Assembly (NCBI RefSeq): GCF_040054535.1
Contig: NC_090791.1
Location: forward strand, 17,099,827 to 17,163,826
Source of the DNA: Antennarius striatus
Lineage: Eukaryota > Chordata > Actinopteri > Lophiiformes > Antennariidae
DNA length: 64,000 nucleotides
Reading direction: 5' to 3'
In this document: one piece after another, positions 34,550 through 46,500 of the stretch
How positions within the stretch are numbered: position 1 is the stretch's first letter
Layout of the letters: the number at the start of each line of letters is the position of its first letter
Position numbers and translations under genes: made by a program
Notes under the pieces: generated by a model
What the model was told of the DNA's origin: nothing
What the model saw: only the letters and a program-made list of their open reading frames with translations
The model's database searches: none

Positions 34550-37500
34550 TCGCCTGAGTTGCACTGGAGATTTTGCCTGAACTGGCTGGGTAGAGATTTT
34601 ACCTGGACTGTCTGGACTGGAGATTTTGGCTGGACTGGAGTTTTTTCCTGGATTGGCTGCATCAGAGATTTTCCGTGGACTGGCTGGACTGGTATTTTGC
34701 ATGGACTGGGAGGAATGGAGAATTTTCTTGGATTGAGTGGATTGGAGATTTTGGCTGAACTGGAGATTTTGCCTGTACTAGCTGAACTGGAGATTTTGCC
34801 TGGACTGACTGGACTGCAGATGCCTGGATTGACTGGATTGGAGATTTTGTCTGGACTTGCTGCATTGAAGAGTTTTCCTGGATAGGCTGCTCTGGCTCGA
34901 TGGAAAAGTTGCCTGAAATTTCTGGACCGGAGAATTCGCCTGAACAGGCTGGATTTAAGATTTTGCCTGGACTGTCTGTACTGGAGTCAAAAATCTCCAT
35001 TCCAGCCAATCCCTGGATTGTCTGGACTAGCTGGGCTGGTGATGTTGCCTGGGTTGGCTGGACTGGAGATTTTGCCTGGATTGGATTGGATTGGATTGGG
35101 GAAACTGGAGATGTTGACTGGATTTGAGATTGTGTTGGGATTAGCATCACTGGAGATTTTACCTGAACTGGGTGGAGTGGAGATGTTGCCTGGATTGGCT
35201 AGACTGGAGATGTTGCCTGGATTGGCTAGACAGGAGGTCTTAACTGGATTGACTGCTCTGCCTGCGCTGGAGATGCTCCCTGGATCGGCTGGATTGGAGA
35301 TTTTGCCTGAACTGATTGGACTGGAGATTTTGTCTGGATTGTCTGCACCACAGATTTTCCCTGGATTGGCTGGACTGGAGATTTTGTCTGGACTGTCTGG
35401 ACTGGAGATGTTGACTGGATAGACTAGACTGGAGAATTTGCCTGGATTGGCTGGAGTCAAGATGTTGCCTGGATTTGTTGGACTGGAGATTTTATCTGAA
35501 CGAATTGGACTGGACATGTTGACTGGATTGGCTGGGCTGGGGATGTTGCCTGGATTGGCTGGACTGAAGATTTTGCCTGGATTGGGGAAACTGGAGATTT
35601 TGACTGGACTGGAGATTTTGTCGGAATTGGCATCACTGAAGATTTTGCCAGAACCGGGTGGTCTGGAGATGTCGCCTGGATTGGCTGGATTGAATATTTT
35701 GCCTGGATTGGGGTATAGACTGGAGGTATTGCCTGGATTGAGTGGTCTGCTTGCACCGGAGATATTGCCTAAATTGGCTGGACAGGAGATGTTCCTTGGA
35801 TTGGCTGTACTTGAGATTTTGCCTGAACTTGCTGGATTGGAGATTTTTCCTGGGTAGAGTGCTCTGGCTGCATTGGAGAAGTTGCTTGAACGTTCTGGAC
35901 TGCAGATTCTGCCTGAACTAGCTGGACTGAAGATTGTGCCTGCACTGTCTGGACTGGAGATGTTGCCTGAATTGGCTAGACTGCAGGTCTTGCCTGGATC
36001 GGAAGCACTGGAGGTTTTTCCTGTATTGGCTACACTGCCTGTGCTGGAGATGTTGTCTGAATCGGCTGGACTGGAGATTTTGCCTGGATTGACCAGACTG
36101 GAGCTTTTTCCTGCAATGGCTGCTCTGCCTGCACTGGAGATATTGCCTGGGTTGGCTTGAGGGGAGATGCTCCCTGGATCGGATGGACTGGAGATTTTGC
36201 CTGGACTTTCTGCATTGGTGATTTTTCCTGGGTTGGGTGCTCCGGCTGCACTGGAAAACTTGCCTGAATTTTCTGGACTGGAGATTTTGCCTGAACTGAT
36301 TGGACTGGAGATTTTGTCTGGATTGTTTGCACCAGAGATTTTCCCTGGAATGGCTGAACTCGAGATTTTGTCTGGATTGTCTGCACCAGAAATTTTCCCT
36401 GGATTGACTAGACTACAGAATTTTCCTGGGTTGGCTGGGCTCAGGATGTTGCCTGCATTGGCTAGACTGGATATTTTTCCTGCACTGGCTGCTCTGCCTG
36501 CACTGGAGATGTTGCATGGGTTGTTTTGAGCCGTGATGCTTCCTGGATTGGCTGGACAAGAGATTTTGCCTGGACTTTCTGCATTAGTGATTTTTCCTGG
36601 GTTGGGTGCTCCTGCTGCACTAGAGAACTTGCCTGAATTTTCTGGACTTGAGATTTCACCTGAACTGGCTGGACTGGGGATTTTGCCTGGGTTGTCTGCA
36701 CCAGAGATTTTGCCTGGATTGGCTGGACTTGAGATTTTGTCTGGACTATCTGGACTGGAGATGTTGACTGGATTGACTAGACCGGATGATTTGCCTGGAT
36801 TGGCTGGGCTCAGGACGTTGGCTTGATGGGGTGGACTGAAGATTTTGATTGGACTGGAGATTTTTTCAAAATTGGCATCACTTGAGATTTTGCCTGGACT
36901 GGCTGAACTAAAGATGTCGCCTGGATTGGCTGGACTGGAAGTCTTGCTTGGATTGGCTGCACTGGAGATTTTTCCTGGATTGATTGCCCTGTCTGCACTG
37001 CAGATGTTGCCTGAACTGGCTGAACTGGAGATGTTGCCTGGATTGGCTGTACTGGGGATTTTGTCTGGACTGGCTGGGCTGGGGATGTTGCATGGATTGG
37101 CTAGATTGGAGGTTTTGCCTTGACTGGGCGCACTGGAGATGTTGCGTGGACAGCCCAGGCTGGAGATTTTTCTTGCATTGGCTGCTCTGACTGCATTGAA
37201 GATTTTGCTTGAATTTGCTGGACAGGAAATGTTTCTTGGATTGAATGGAGGGTAGATTTTGCCTGGATTTGCTTCATTAGTGATTTTTCCTTTACTTGGT
37301 ATATTGGAGATGTTGCTTGGACAACCTGCACTGGAGATTTTCCTTGGATTAGCTGCTCTGGTTGCTCTACTGGAGATGTTGCGTGGACAGCCTGCACTGG
37401 ATATTTTCCTTGGATTGACTGCTCTGACTCCATTGAAGATTTTGCCTGTATTGGCTGCACTGCCTGCACTAAAGACTTTGCCAGGTTTGGATGCACTGGA

Positions 37501-40500
37501 CATTTTTCTTGCACTGGCTGCTCTGGCTGCGCTGGAGATGTTGCCTGAAAACGGTGGCTTGGAAGTGTTCTCTGGATTGGCTGGACTTGAGATTTTGCCT
37601 GGACTTACTGCATTGGAGATTTTTCCTTGAGTGAGTGCATTGGAGATATTACATGGACAGCCAGGACTGGAAATGTTTCCTGAATTGACTGGACTGCAGA
37701 TTTTTCCTAGACTGTCTGGACTGGAGACCTTGGATAGACTGGAGATTTCACCTGGATTGGCTGTACCAGCGATTTTCCCTGGACTGGCTGGACTGGAGAT
37801 TTTACCTGGACTGTCTGAACTGGAAATGCAGCCTAGATTGGCTGGACAGGAGATTTTTCTTGCATTGGCTGCTCTACCTGCACTGGGGATGTTGCCTGAG
37901 TTGGCTGGCGTGGAGATGTTCCCTGAATTGACTGGACTGGAGATTTTGCCTGGACTTGTTGCATTGGAGATTTTGCCTTGTCTGGGTGCACTGGAGATGT
38001 TACTTGGACAGCCTGGACTGGAGATCATACCTGGATTGGTTGCACTGTCTCTACTGGAGATTTTCCTTGGATTGAATGCACTGCATAGGTTGCCTCGAAT
38101 AGCTGCTCTGGCTGCACAGCAGATTTTACCTGGATTAGCTGCACTGGCTGCGCTGAAGATTTTGCCTGGATTGGATGGATTGGAGATTTTTCTTGAATTG
38201 GCTGCACTAGCTGCACTGGAGAAGTTGCCTGAATTGGCTTGCCTGCGAATGTTTTCTCGATTGGCTGGACTGGAGATTTTTCCTGGACTTCCTACATTGG
38301 AGATTCTGCCATGACTGGATGCTTTGGAGATGCGGGGTGGACAGCCTAGACTAGAGATTTTATCTGGACTGGCTGTACTAGGGACGTTGCCTGAATTGGC
38401 TGGACTGGAAATGTTCTCTGGATTGGCTGGACTGGAGATTTTGCCTACACTGGTTGGGCTGTGAGTGTGGATTGAATTGGCTGCACTGGAGATTTTATCT
38501 GGATTGGGTCCACTGGAGAATTTTCCTCGATTGGCTGCTGTGACTACACTGCAGATTTTACATGGATTGGCTGCACAGATGATTTTTCTCAGATTTACTT
38601 TTCTGGCTGCACTGGAGACTTTGCCTGAATTGGCTGGACTGGAAACATTCCCTGGATTGGCTGGACTAGAAATTTCGCCATCACTTGCTACATTGGAGAT
38701 CTTGCTTTGACTGGCTACATTGGAGACGTTGCATGGATGGCCTGGACTGTAGATTTTGTCTGGAGTGGCTGGACTGGAGATGTTGCGTGGATTGGATGGA
38801 CAAGACATTTTGCCTGAACTTCCTGAGCTGGGGATGTTTCCTGGGTTGGCTGAAATCAAGAATGATCCTGGATTAGCTGCACCGGCTGCTCTGGAAATTT
38901 TACCTTGATTGGCTGCATTGGAGATTTTGCCTTCACTGGGTGCATTGAAGATGTTGCATGTACAGCCTAGACGGGAGATTTTTCCTCGATTGGCAATACT
39001 GGATGCACTGGAGATTTTGCCTGGACTGACTGCACCAGAGGTTTTCCATGAACTGGCTGGACTGGAGATTTTGCCTGGACTGGCTGGACTGCAGATGTTG
39101 CCTGGATTGGCAGAACCGGAGAGTTGGCTTGGACTGGAGATTTTGCCGGGATTGGCAGGAATGGAGATTTTGCCAGGATTGGCTGGACTGGAGATTTTGC
39201 CTGGACTGACTGCACCAGAGGTTTTCCATGGTCTGGCTGGACTGGATATTTTGCCTGGATTGGATGTACTCAAGATTTTGCCTGGACTTGCTGCATTGGA
39301 GATTTTGCCTTGACTGGTTGCATTAGAGATGATGCATGGACAGCCTAAACTGGAGAATTTGCCTTCCTTTGCTGGACTGGAGAGTTTACCTGAACTGGCG
39401 CGGGTAGTGATTGTGCCTGGACTGTTTAGACTGGAGATTTTGGGAGGACTGGAGGTGTTGCCAGAATTGGCTGGACTGGAGATTTTGCTTGGATTGGATG
39501 TATTGGAATGTTTGTCTTGACTGGAATTTTTGCCTGTAATGGCTGTACTGGAGATTTTGTGTGGACAGCCTGGAATGGTGATTTGGCCCGAACTGGCTGG
39601 AGTAGCTATTGTGCCTGGACTTTTCAGACCGGAGATTTTGGCAGGAGTGGAGATTTTGCCTGGATTGGCTGGATTGAAGATTTTGCCTGTACTGGATGGG
39701 CTGGGGATCTTGCCTGTATTGAGAGCACTGCAAATTTTGCTTGTATTGGGTGGACTGGAGATGTTGCCTGGATTGGATGTCCTGGAGATTTTGCCTGGAC
39801 TGTTTGCATTCAAGATGTTGCATGGACAGCCTAAACTGGAGAGATTGCCTACATTTGTTGGACTGGAGAGTTTCTCTGAACTGGCTGGAGTAGTGATTGT
39901 GCCTGTATTGTTTGGACTGGAGATTTTGGCAGGACTGGAGATTTTGCCTTGATTGGCTGCCCTGGAGATGTTGTCTGAATTGGCTGGACTGGAAATTTTG
40001 CCTGCATTGGCTTCTCTGCCTGCACTGGAGATGTTGCCTGGTTTGGCTTGAGTGGAGATGCTCCCTGAATCAGCTGGACTGGAGATTTTGCCTGAACTGG
40101 CTGGACTGGAAATTTTGTCTGGATTGTCTGGAGCAGAGATTTTCCCTGAACTGGCTGAACTGGAGATATTGTCTGGATTGTCTAGACTTGAGATGTTGAC
40201 AGGATTGACTAGACTGGAGAACTTGCCTGGATTGGCTGTGCTCAGGATGTTGCCTGGGTTGGCTTGAGTGGAGATGCTAACTAGATCAGCTGGACCGGAG
40301 ATTTTGGTTGGACTGATTGGACTGGAGATTTTGTCTGGATTGTCTGCACCAGAGATTTTGCCTGGATTGGTTGGGTTGAAGACTTTGCCTGGACTGGCCG
40401 GGTTGGGGATCTTGCCTGCATTGAGTACACTGCAGATTTTGCTTGTATTGGGTGGACTGGAGATGTTGCCAGGATTGGATGTACTGGAGATTTTGCCTGC

Positions 40501-43500
40501 ACTGGTTGCATTCGAGATGTTGCATGGACAGCCTAAACTGGAGAGATTGCCTGCATTTGCTGGACTGGAGAGTTTGTCTGAACTGGCTGGAGTAGTGATT
40601 GTGCCTGTACTGTTTGGACTGGAGATTTTGGCAGGACTGGAGATTTTGCCTGGATTGGCTGCCCTGGAGAATTTCCCTGGACTGGCTGGACTGGACATCT
40701 TAATAGAATTGGCTGGAATGGAGATTTTGCCTGGACTGGCTAGACTGGAGGTGTTGCCAGGATTGGCAGGACTGGAGATTTTATTTCGATTGGCTGCCCT
40801 GGACAATTTCCCACGACTTGCTGGACTGGACATTTTGCCTGGATTGCCTGGATTGGAGATTTTGCCTGGACTGGCTACACTGGGGTTTTTGCCAGAATTG
40901 GCTGTACTGGAGATGTGTGGACAGCCTGGACTGGAAATTTTGTCTGCATTTGCTGCATTGGAGACTTTGCCTTGACTGGCTGTATTCGAGATATTGCATG
41001 GACATCCTAGACTGGAAAGTTTGCCTACATTTGCTGGACTGGAGATTTTGCCTGGATAGTTGACACTGGAGATTTTTCCTGGATTGGTTGCTCTGGCTGC
41101 ACTGGAGATTTTGCCAAAATTGGCTGGAGTAGCGATTGTGCCTGGACTATTCAGACTGAAGATTTTGGCAGGGCTGAAGATTTTCCCTGGATTGGCTGGA
41201 CTGGAGGTGTTGCCAGAATTGGCTGGACTGGAGATTTTCCTTGGATTGGATGTACTTGAATGTTTGTCTTGACTGGAATTTTTGCCTGTAATGGCTGTAC
41301 TGGAGTTTTTATATGGACAGTCTGAAATGGCGATTTTGCCCGAACTGGCTGGAGTAGCGATTGAGCCTGGACTGTTCAGACCGGAGATTTTGGCAGGAGT
41401 GGAGATTTTGCCTGGATTGGTTGCCCTGGAGATTTTCCCTGGACTGGCTGGACTGGAAATTTTGCCTGGACTGGCTGGACTGTAGATATTGCCTGGACTG
41501 GCTGCACTGCAGATGTTGCCTTTACTGGTTGCATTGGAGAAATTGCATGGACAACATATACTGGAGAGTTTGCCTGCATTTGCTGGACTGGAGATTTTGC
41601 TTGGATTGTTTATACTGGATATTTTTCCTGGATTCGCTGGTTTGGATATTTTGCCTGAACTAGCTGGAGTAGCAATTGTGCTTGGATTGTTCGGACTGGA
41701 AATTTTGCCTGGACTGCCTGGACTGGAGATGTTGCCTGGACTGGCTGCACTGCAGATGTTGCCTTTACTGGTTGCATTGGTGAAATTGCATGGACAACAT
41801 ATACTGGAGAGTTTGCCTGCATTTGCTGGACTGGAGATTTTGCCTGGATTGTTTATACTGGATATTTTTCCTAGATTAGCTGGTTTGGCTGCGCTGGATA
41901 TTTTGCCTGAACTAGCTGGAGTAGCAATTGTGCTTGGATTGTTCGGACTGGAGATTTTGCCTGGATTGGCTAACCTGGAGATTTTGCCTGGATTGGCTGG
42001 ATTGAAGACTTTGCCTGGACTGGCTGGGCTGAGGATCTTGCCTGCAATGAGTGCACTGCAGATTTTGCTTGTATTGGGCGGACTGGAGATGTTACCAGGA
42101 TTTGATGTACTGGAGATTTTGCCTGCATTGGCTTCTCTTCCTGCACTGGAGATGTTGTCTGGTTTGGCTTGAGTGGAGATGCTCCCTGAATCGGCTGGAC
42201 TGGAGATTTTGCCTGAACTGGCTGGACTGGAAACTTTGTCTGGATTATCTGCACCAGATATTTTCCCTGGATTGACTAGACTGGAGGACTTGCCTGGATT
42301 GGCTGGGCTCAGGATGTTGCCTGGGTTGGCTTGAGTGGAAATGCTAACTGGATCAGCTGGACCGGAGATTTTGGTTGGACTGATTGAACTGGAGATTTTG
42401 TCTGGATTGTCTAGACTGGAGATGTTGACAGGATTGACTAGACTGGAGAATTTGCCTGGATTGGCTGGGCTCAGAATGTTGCCTGGGTTGGCTTGAGTGG
42501 AAATGCTAACTGGATCAGCTGGACCGGAGATTTTGGTTGGACTGATTGGACTGGAGATTTTGTTTGGATTGTCTGCACCACAGATTTTCCCTGGATTGGC
42601 TGGACTGGAGATTTTGTCTGGAGTGTCTGGACTGGAGATGTTGACTTGATTGACAAGACTGCAGATTTTGCTTGTATTGGGCGGACTGGAGATGTTACCA
42701 GGATTTGATGTACTGGAGATTTTGCCTGCATTGGCTTCTCTTCCTGCACTGGACATGTTGTCTGGTTTGGCTTGAGTGGAGATGATCCCTGAATCGGCTG
42801 GACTGGAGACTTTGCCTGAACTGGCTGGACTGGAAACTTTGTCTGGATTATCTGCACCAGATATTTTCCCTGGATTGACTAGACTGGAGGACTTGCCGGG
42901 ATTGGCTGGGCTCAGGATGTTGCCTGGGTTGGCTTGAGTGGAAATGCTAACTGGATCAGCTGGACCGGAGATTTTGGTTGGACTGATTGAACTGGAGATT
43001 TTGTCTGGATTGTCTGCACCACAGATTTTCCTTGGATTGGCTGGACTGGAGATTTTGTCTGAATTGGCTGGACTGGAGATTTTGCCTGCATTGGCTTCTC
43101 TTCCTGCACTGGAGATGTTGCCTGGTTTGGCTTGAGTGGAGATGCTCCCTGAATTGGCTGGACTGGAGATTTTGCCTGAACTGGCTGGACTGGAAACTTT
43201 GTCTGGATTGTCTGCACCAGAGATTTTCCCTGGATTGGCTGGACTGGAGATTTTGTTTGGATTGTCTAGACTGGAGATGTTGACAGGATTGACTAGACTG
43301 GAGAACTTGCCTGGATTGGCTGGGCTCAGGATGTTGCCTGGGTTGGCTTGAGTGGAAATGCTAACTGGATCAGCTGGACCGGAGATTTTGGTTGGACTGA
43401 TTGGACTGGAGATTTTGTCTGGATTGTCTGCACCACAGATTTTCCCTGGATTGGCTGGACTGGAGATTTTGTCTGGAGTGTCTGGACTGGAGATGTTGAC

Positions 43501-46500
43501 TTGATTGACAAGACTGGAGATTTTGCCTAGATTGGCTGCCCTGGAGATGTTGTCTGAATTGGCTGGACTGGAGATTTTGCCTGCATTGGCTTCTCTTCCT
43601 GCACTGGAGATGTTGCCTGGTTTGGCTTGAGTGGAGATGCTCCCTGAATTGGCTGGACTGGAGATTTTGCCTGAACTGGCTGGACTGGAAACTTTGTCTG
43701 GATTGTCTGCACCAGAGATTTTCCCTGGATTGGCTGGACTGGAGATTTTGTTTGGATTGTCTAGACTGGAGATGTTGACAGGATTGACTAGACTGGAGAA
43801 CTTGCCTGGATTGGCTGGGCTCAGGATGTTGCCTGGGTTGACTTGAGTGGAAATGCTAACTGGATCAGCTGGACCGGAGATTTTGGTTGGACTGATTGGA
43901 CTGGAGATTTTGTTTGGATTGTCTAGACTGGAGATGTTGACAGGATTGACTAGATTGGAGAACTTTCCGGGATTGGCTGGGCTCAGGAAGTTGCCTGGGT
44001 TGGCTTGAGTGGAAATGCTAACTAGATCAGCTGGACTGGAGATTTTGGTTGGACTGATTGGACTGGAGATTTTGTCTGGATTGTCTGTACCACACATTTT
44101 CCTTGGATTGGCTGGACTGGAGATTTTGTCTGGATTGGCTGGACTGGAGATTATGCCTGGATTGGCTGGGCTCAGGATGTTGCCTGGGTTGGCTTGAGTG
44201 GAAATGCTAACTAGATCAGCTGGACCGGAGATTTTGGTTGGACTGATTGGACTGGAGATTTTGTTTGGATTGTCTAGACTGGAGATGTTGACAGGATTGA
44301 CTAGACTGGAGAACTTGCCTGGATTGGCTGGGCTCAGGATGTTGCCTGGGTTGGCTTGAGTGGAAATGCTAACTGGATCAGCTGGACTGGAGATTTTGGT
44401 TGGACTGATTGGACTGGAGATTTTGTCTGGGTTGTCTGCACCACAGATTTTCCCTGGATTGGCTGGACTGGAGATTTTGTCTGGACTGTCTGGAGTGGAG
44501 ATGTTGACTTGATTGACAAGACTGGAGATTTTGCCTAGATTGGCTGCCCTGGAGATGTTGCCTGAATTGGCTGGACTGGAGAGATTGCCTGCATTGGCTT
44601 CTCTTCCCGCACTGGAGATGTTGCCTGGTTTGGCTTGAGTGGAGATGCTCCCTGAATCGGCTGGACTGGAGATTTTGCCTGAACTGGCTGGACTGGAGAT
44701 TTTGCCTGAACTGGCTGGACTGGAAACTTTGTCTGGATTGTCTGCACCAGAAATTTTCCCTGGATTGGCTGGACTGGAGATATTGTCTGGATTGTCTAGA
44801 CTGGAGATATTGTCTGGATTGACTAGACTGGAGAACTTCTCTGGATTGGCTAGGCTCAGGATGTTGCCTGGGTTGGCTTGAGTGGAAATGCTAACTGGAT
44901 CAGCTGAACTGGAGATTTTGGTTGGACTGGTTGGACTGGAGATTTTGTCTGGATTGTCTGCACCACACATGTTCCCTGGATTGGCTGGACTGGAGATTTT
45001 GTCTGGACTGTCTGGACTGGAGATGTTGACTTGATTGACAAGACTGGAGAACTTGCCTGGATTGGCTGGGCTCAGGATGTTGCCTGGGTTGGCTTGAGTG
45101 GAAATGCTAACTGGATCAGCTGGACCGGACATTTTGGTTGGACTGATTGGACTGGAGATTTTGTTTGGATTGTCTAGACTGGAGATGTTGACAGGATTGA
45201 CTAGATTGGAGAACTTTCCGGGATTGGCTGGGCTCAGGAAGTTGCCTGGGTTGGCTTGAGTGGAAATGCTAACTGGATCAGCTGGACTGGAGATTTTGGT
45301 TGGACTGATTGGACTGGAGATTTTGTCTGGTTTGTCTGTACCACACATTTTCCTTGGATTGGCTGGACTGGAGATTTTGTCTGGATTGGCTGGACTGGAG
45401 ATTATGCCTGGATTGGCTGGGCTCAGGATGTTGCCTGGGTTGGCTTGAGTGGAAATGCTAACTGGATCAGCTGGACCGGAGATTTTGGTTGGACTGATTG
45501 GACTGGAGATTTTGTTTGGATTGTCTGCACCACAGATTTTCCCTGGAGTGTCTGGACTGGAGATGTTGACTTGATTGACAAGACTGGAGATTTTGCCTAG
45601 ATTGGCTGCCCTGGAGATTTTGTTTGGATTGTCTAGACTGGAGATGTTGACAGGATTGACTAGACTGGAGAACTTGCCTGGATTGGCTGGGCTCAGGATG
45701 TTGCCTGGGTTGGCTTGAGTGGAAATGCTAACTGGATCAGGTGGACCGGAGATTTTGGTTGGACTGGAGATTTTGTCTGGTTTGTCTGCACCACACATTT
45801 TCCCTGGATTGGCTTCTCTTCCTGCACTGGAGATGTTGCCTGGTTTGGCTTGAGTGGAGATGCTCCCTGAATCGGCTGGACTGGAGATTTTGCCTGAACT
45901 GGCTGGACTGGAAACTTTGTCTGGATTGTCTGCACCAGTGATTTTCCTTGGATTGGCTGGACTGGAGTTATTGTTTGGATTGTCTAGACTGGAGATGTTG
46001 ACAGGATTGACCAGACTGGAGAACTTGCCTGGATTGGCTTGGCTCAGGATGTTGCCTGGGTTGGCTTGAGTGGAAATGCTAACTGGATCAGCTGGACCAG
46101 AGATTTTGGTTGGACTGATTGGACTGGAAATTTTGTCTGGATTGTCTGCACCACAGATTTTCCCTGGATTGGCTGGACTGGAGATTTTGTTTGGATTGTC
46201 TGCACCACAGATTTTCCCTGGATTGGCTGGACTGGAGATTTTGTTTGGATTGTCTAGACTGGAGATGTTGACAGGATTGACTAGACTGGAGAACTTGCCT
46301 GGATTGGCTGGGCTCAGGATGTTGCCTGGGTTGGCTTGAGTGGAAATGCTAACTGGATCAGCTGGACTGGAGATTTTGGTTGGACTGATTGGACTGGAGA
46401 TTTTGTTTGGATTGTCTAGACTGGAGATGTTGACAGGATTGACTAGACTGGAGAACTTGCCTGGATTGGCTGGGCTCAGGATGTTGCCTGGGTTGGCTTG

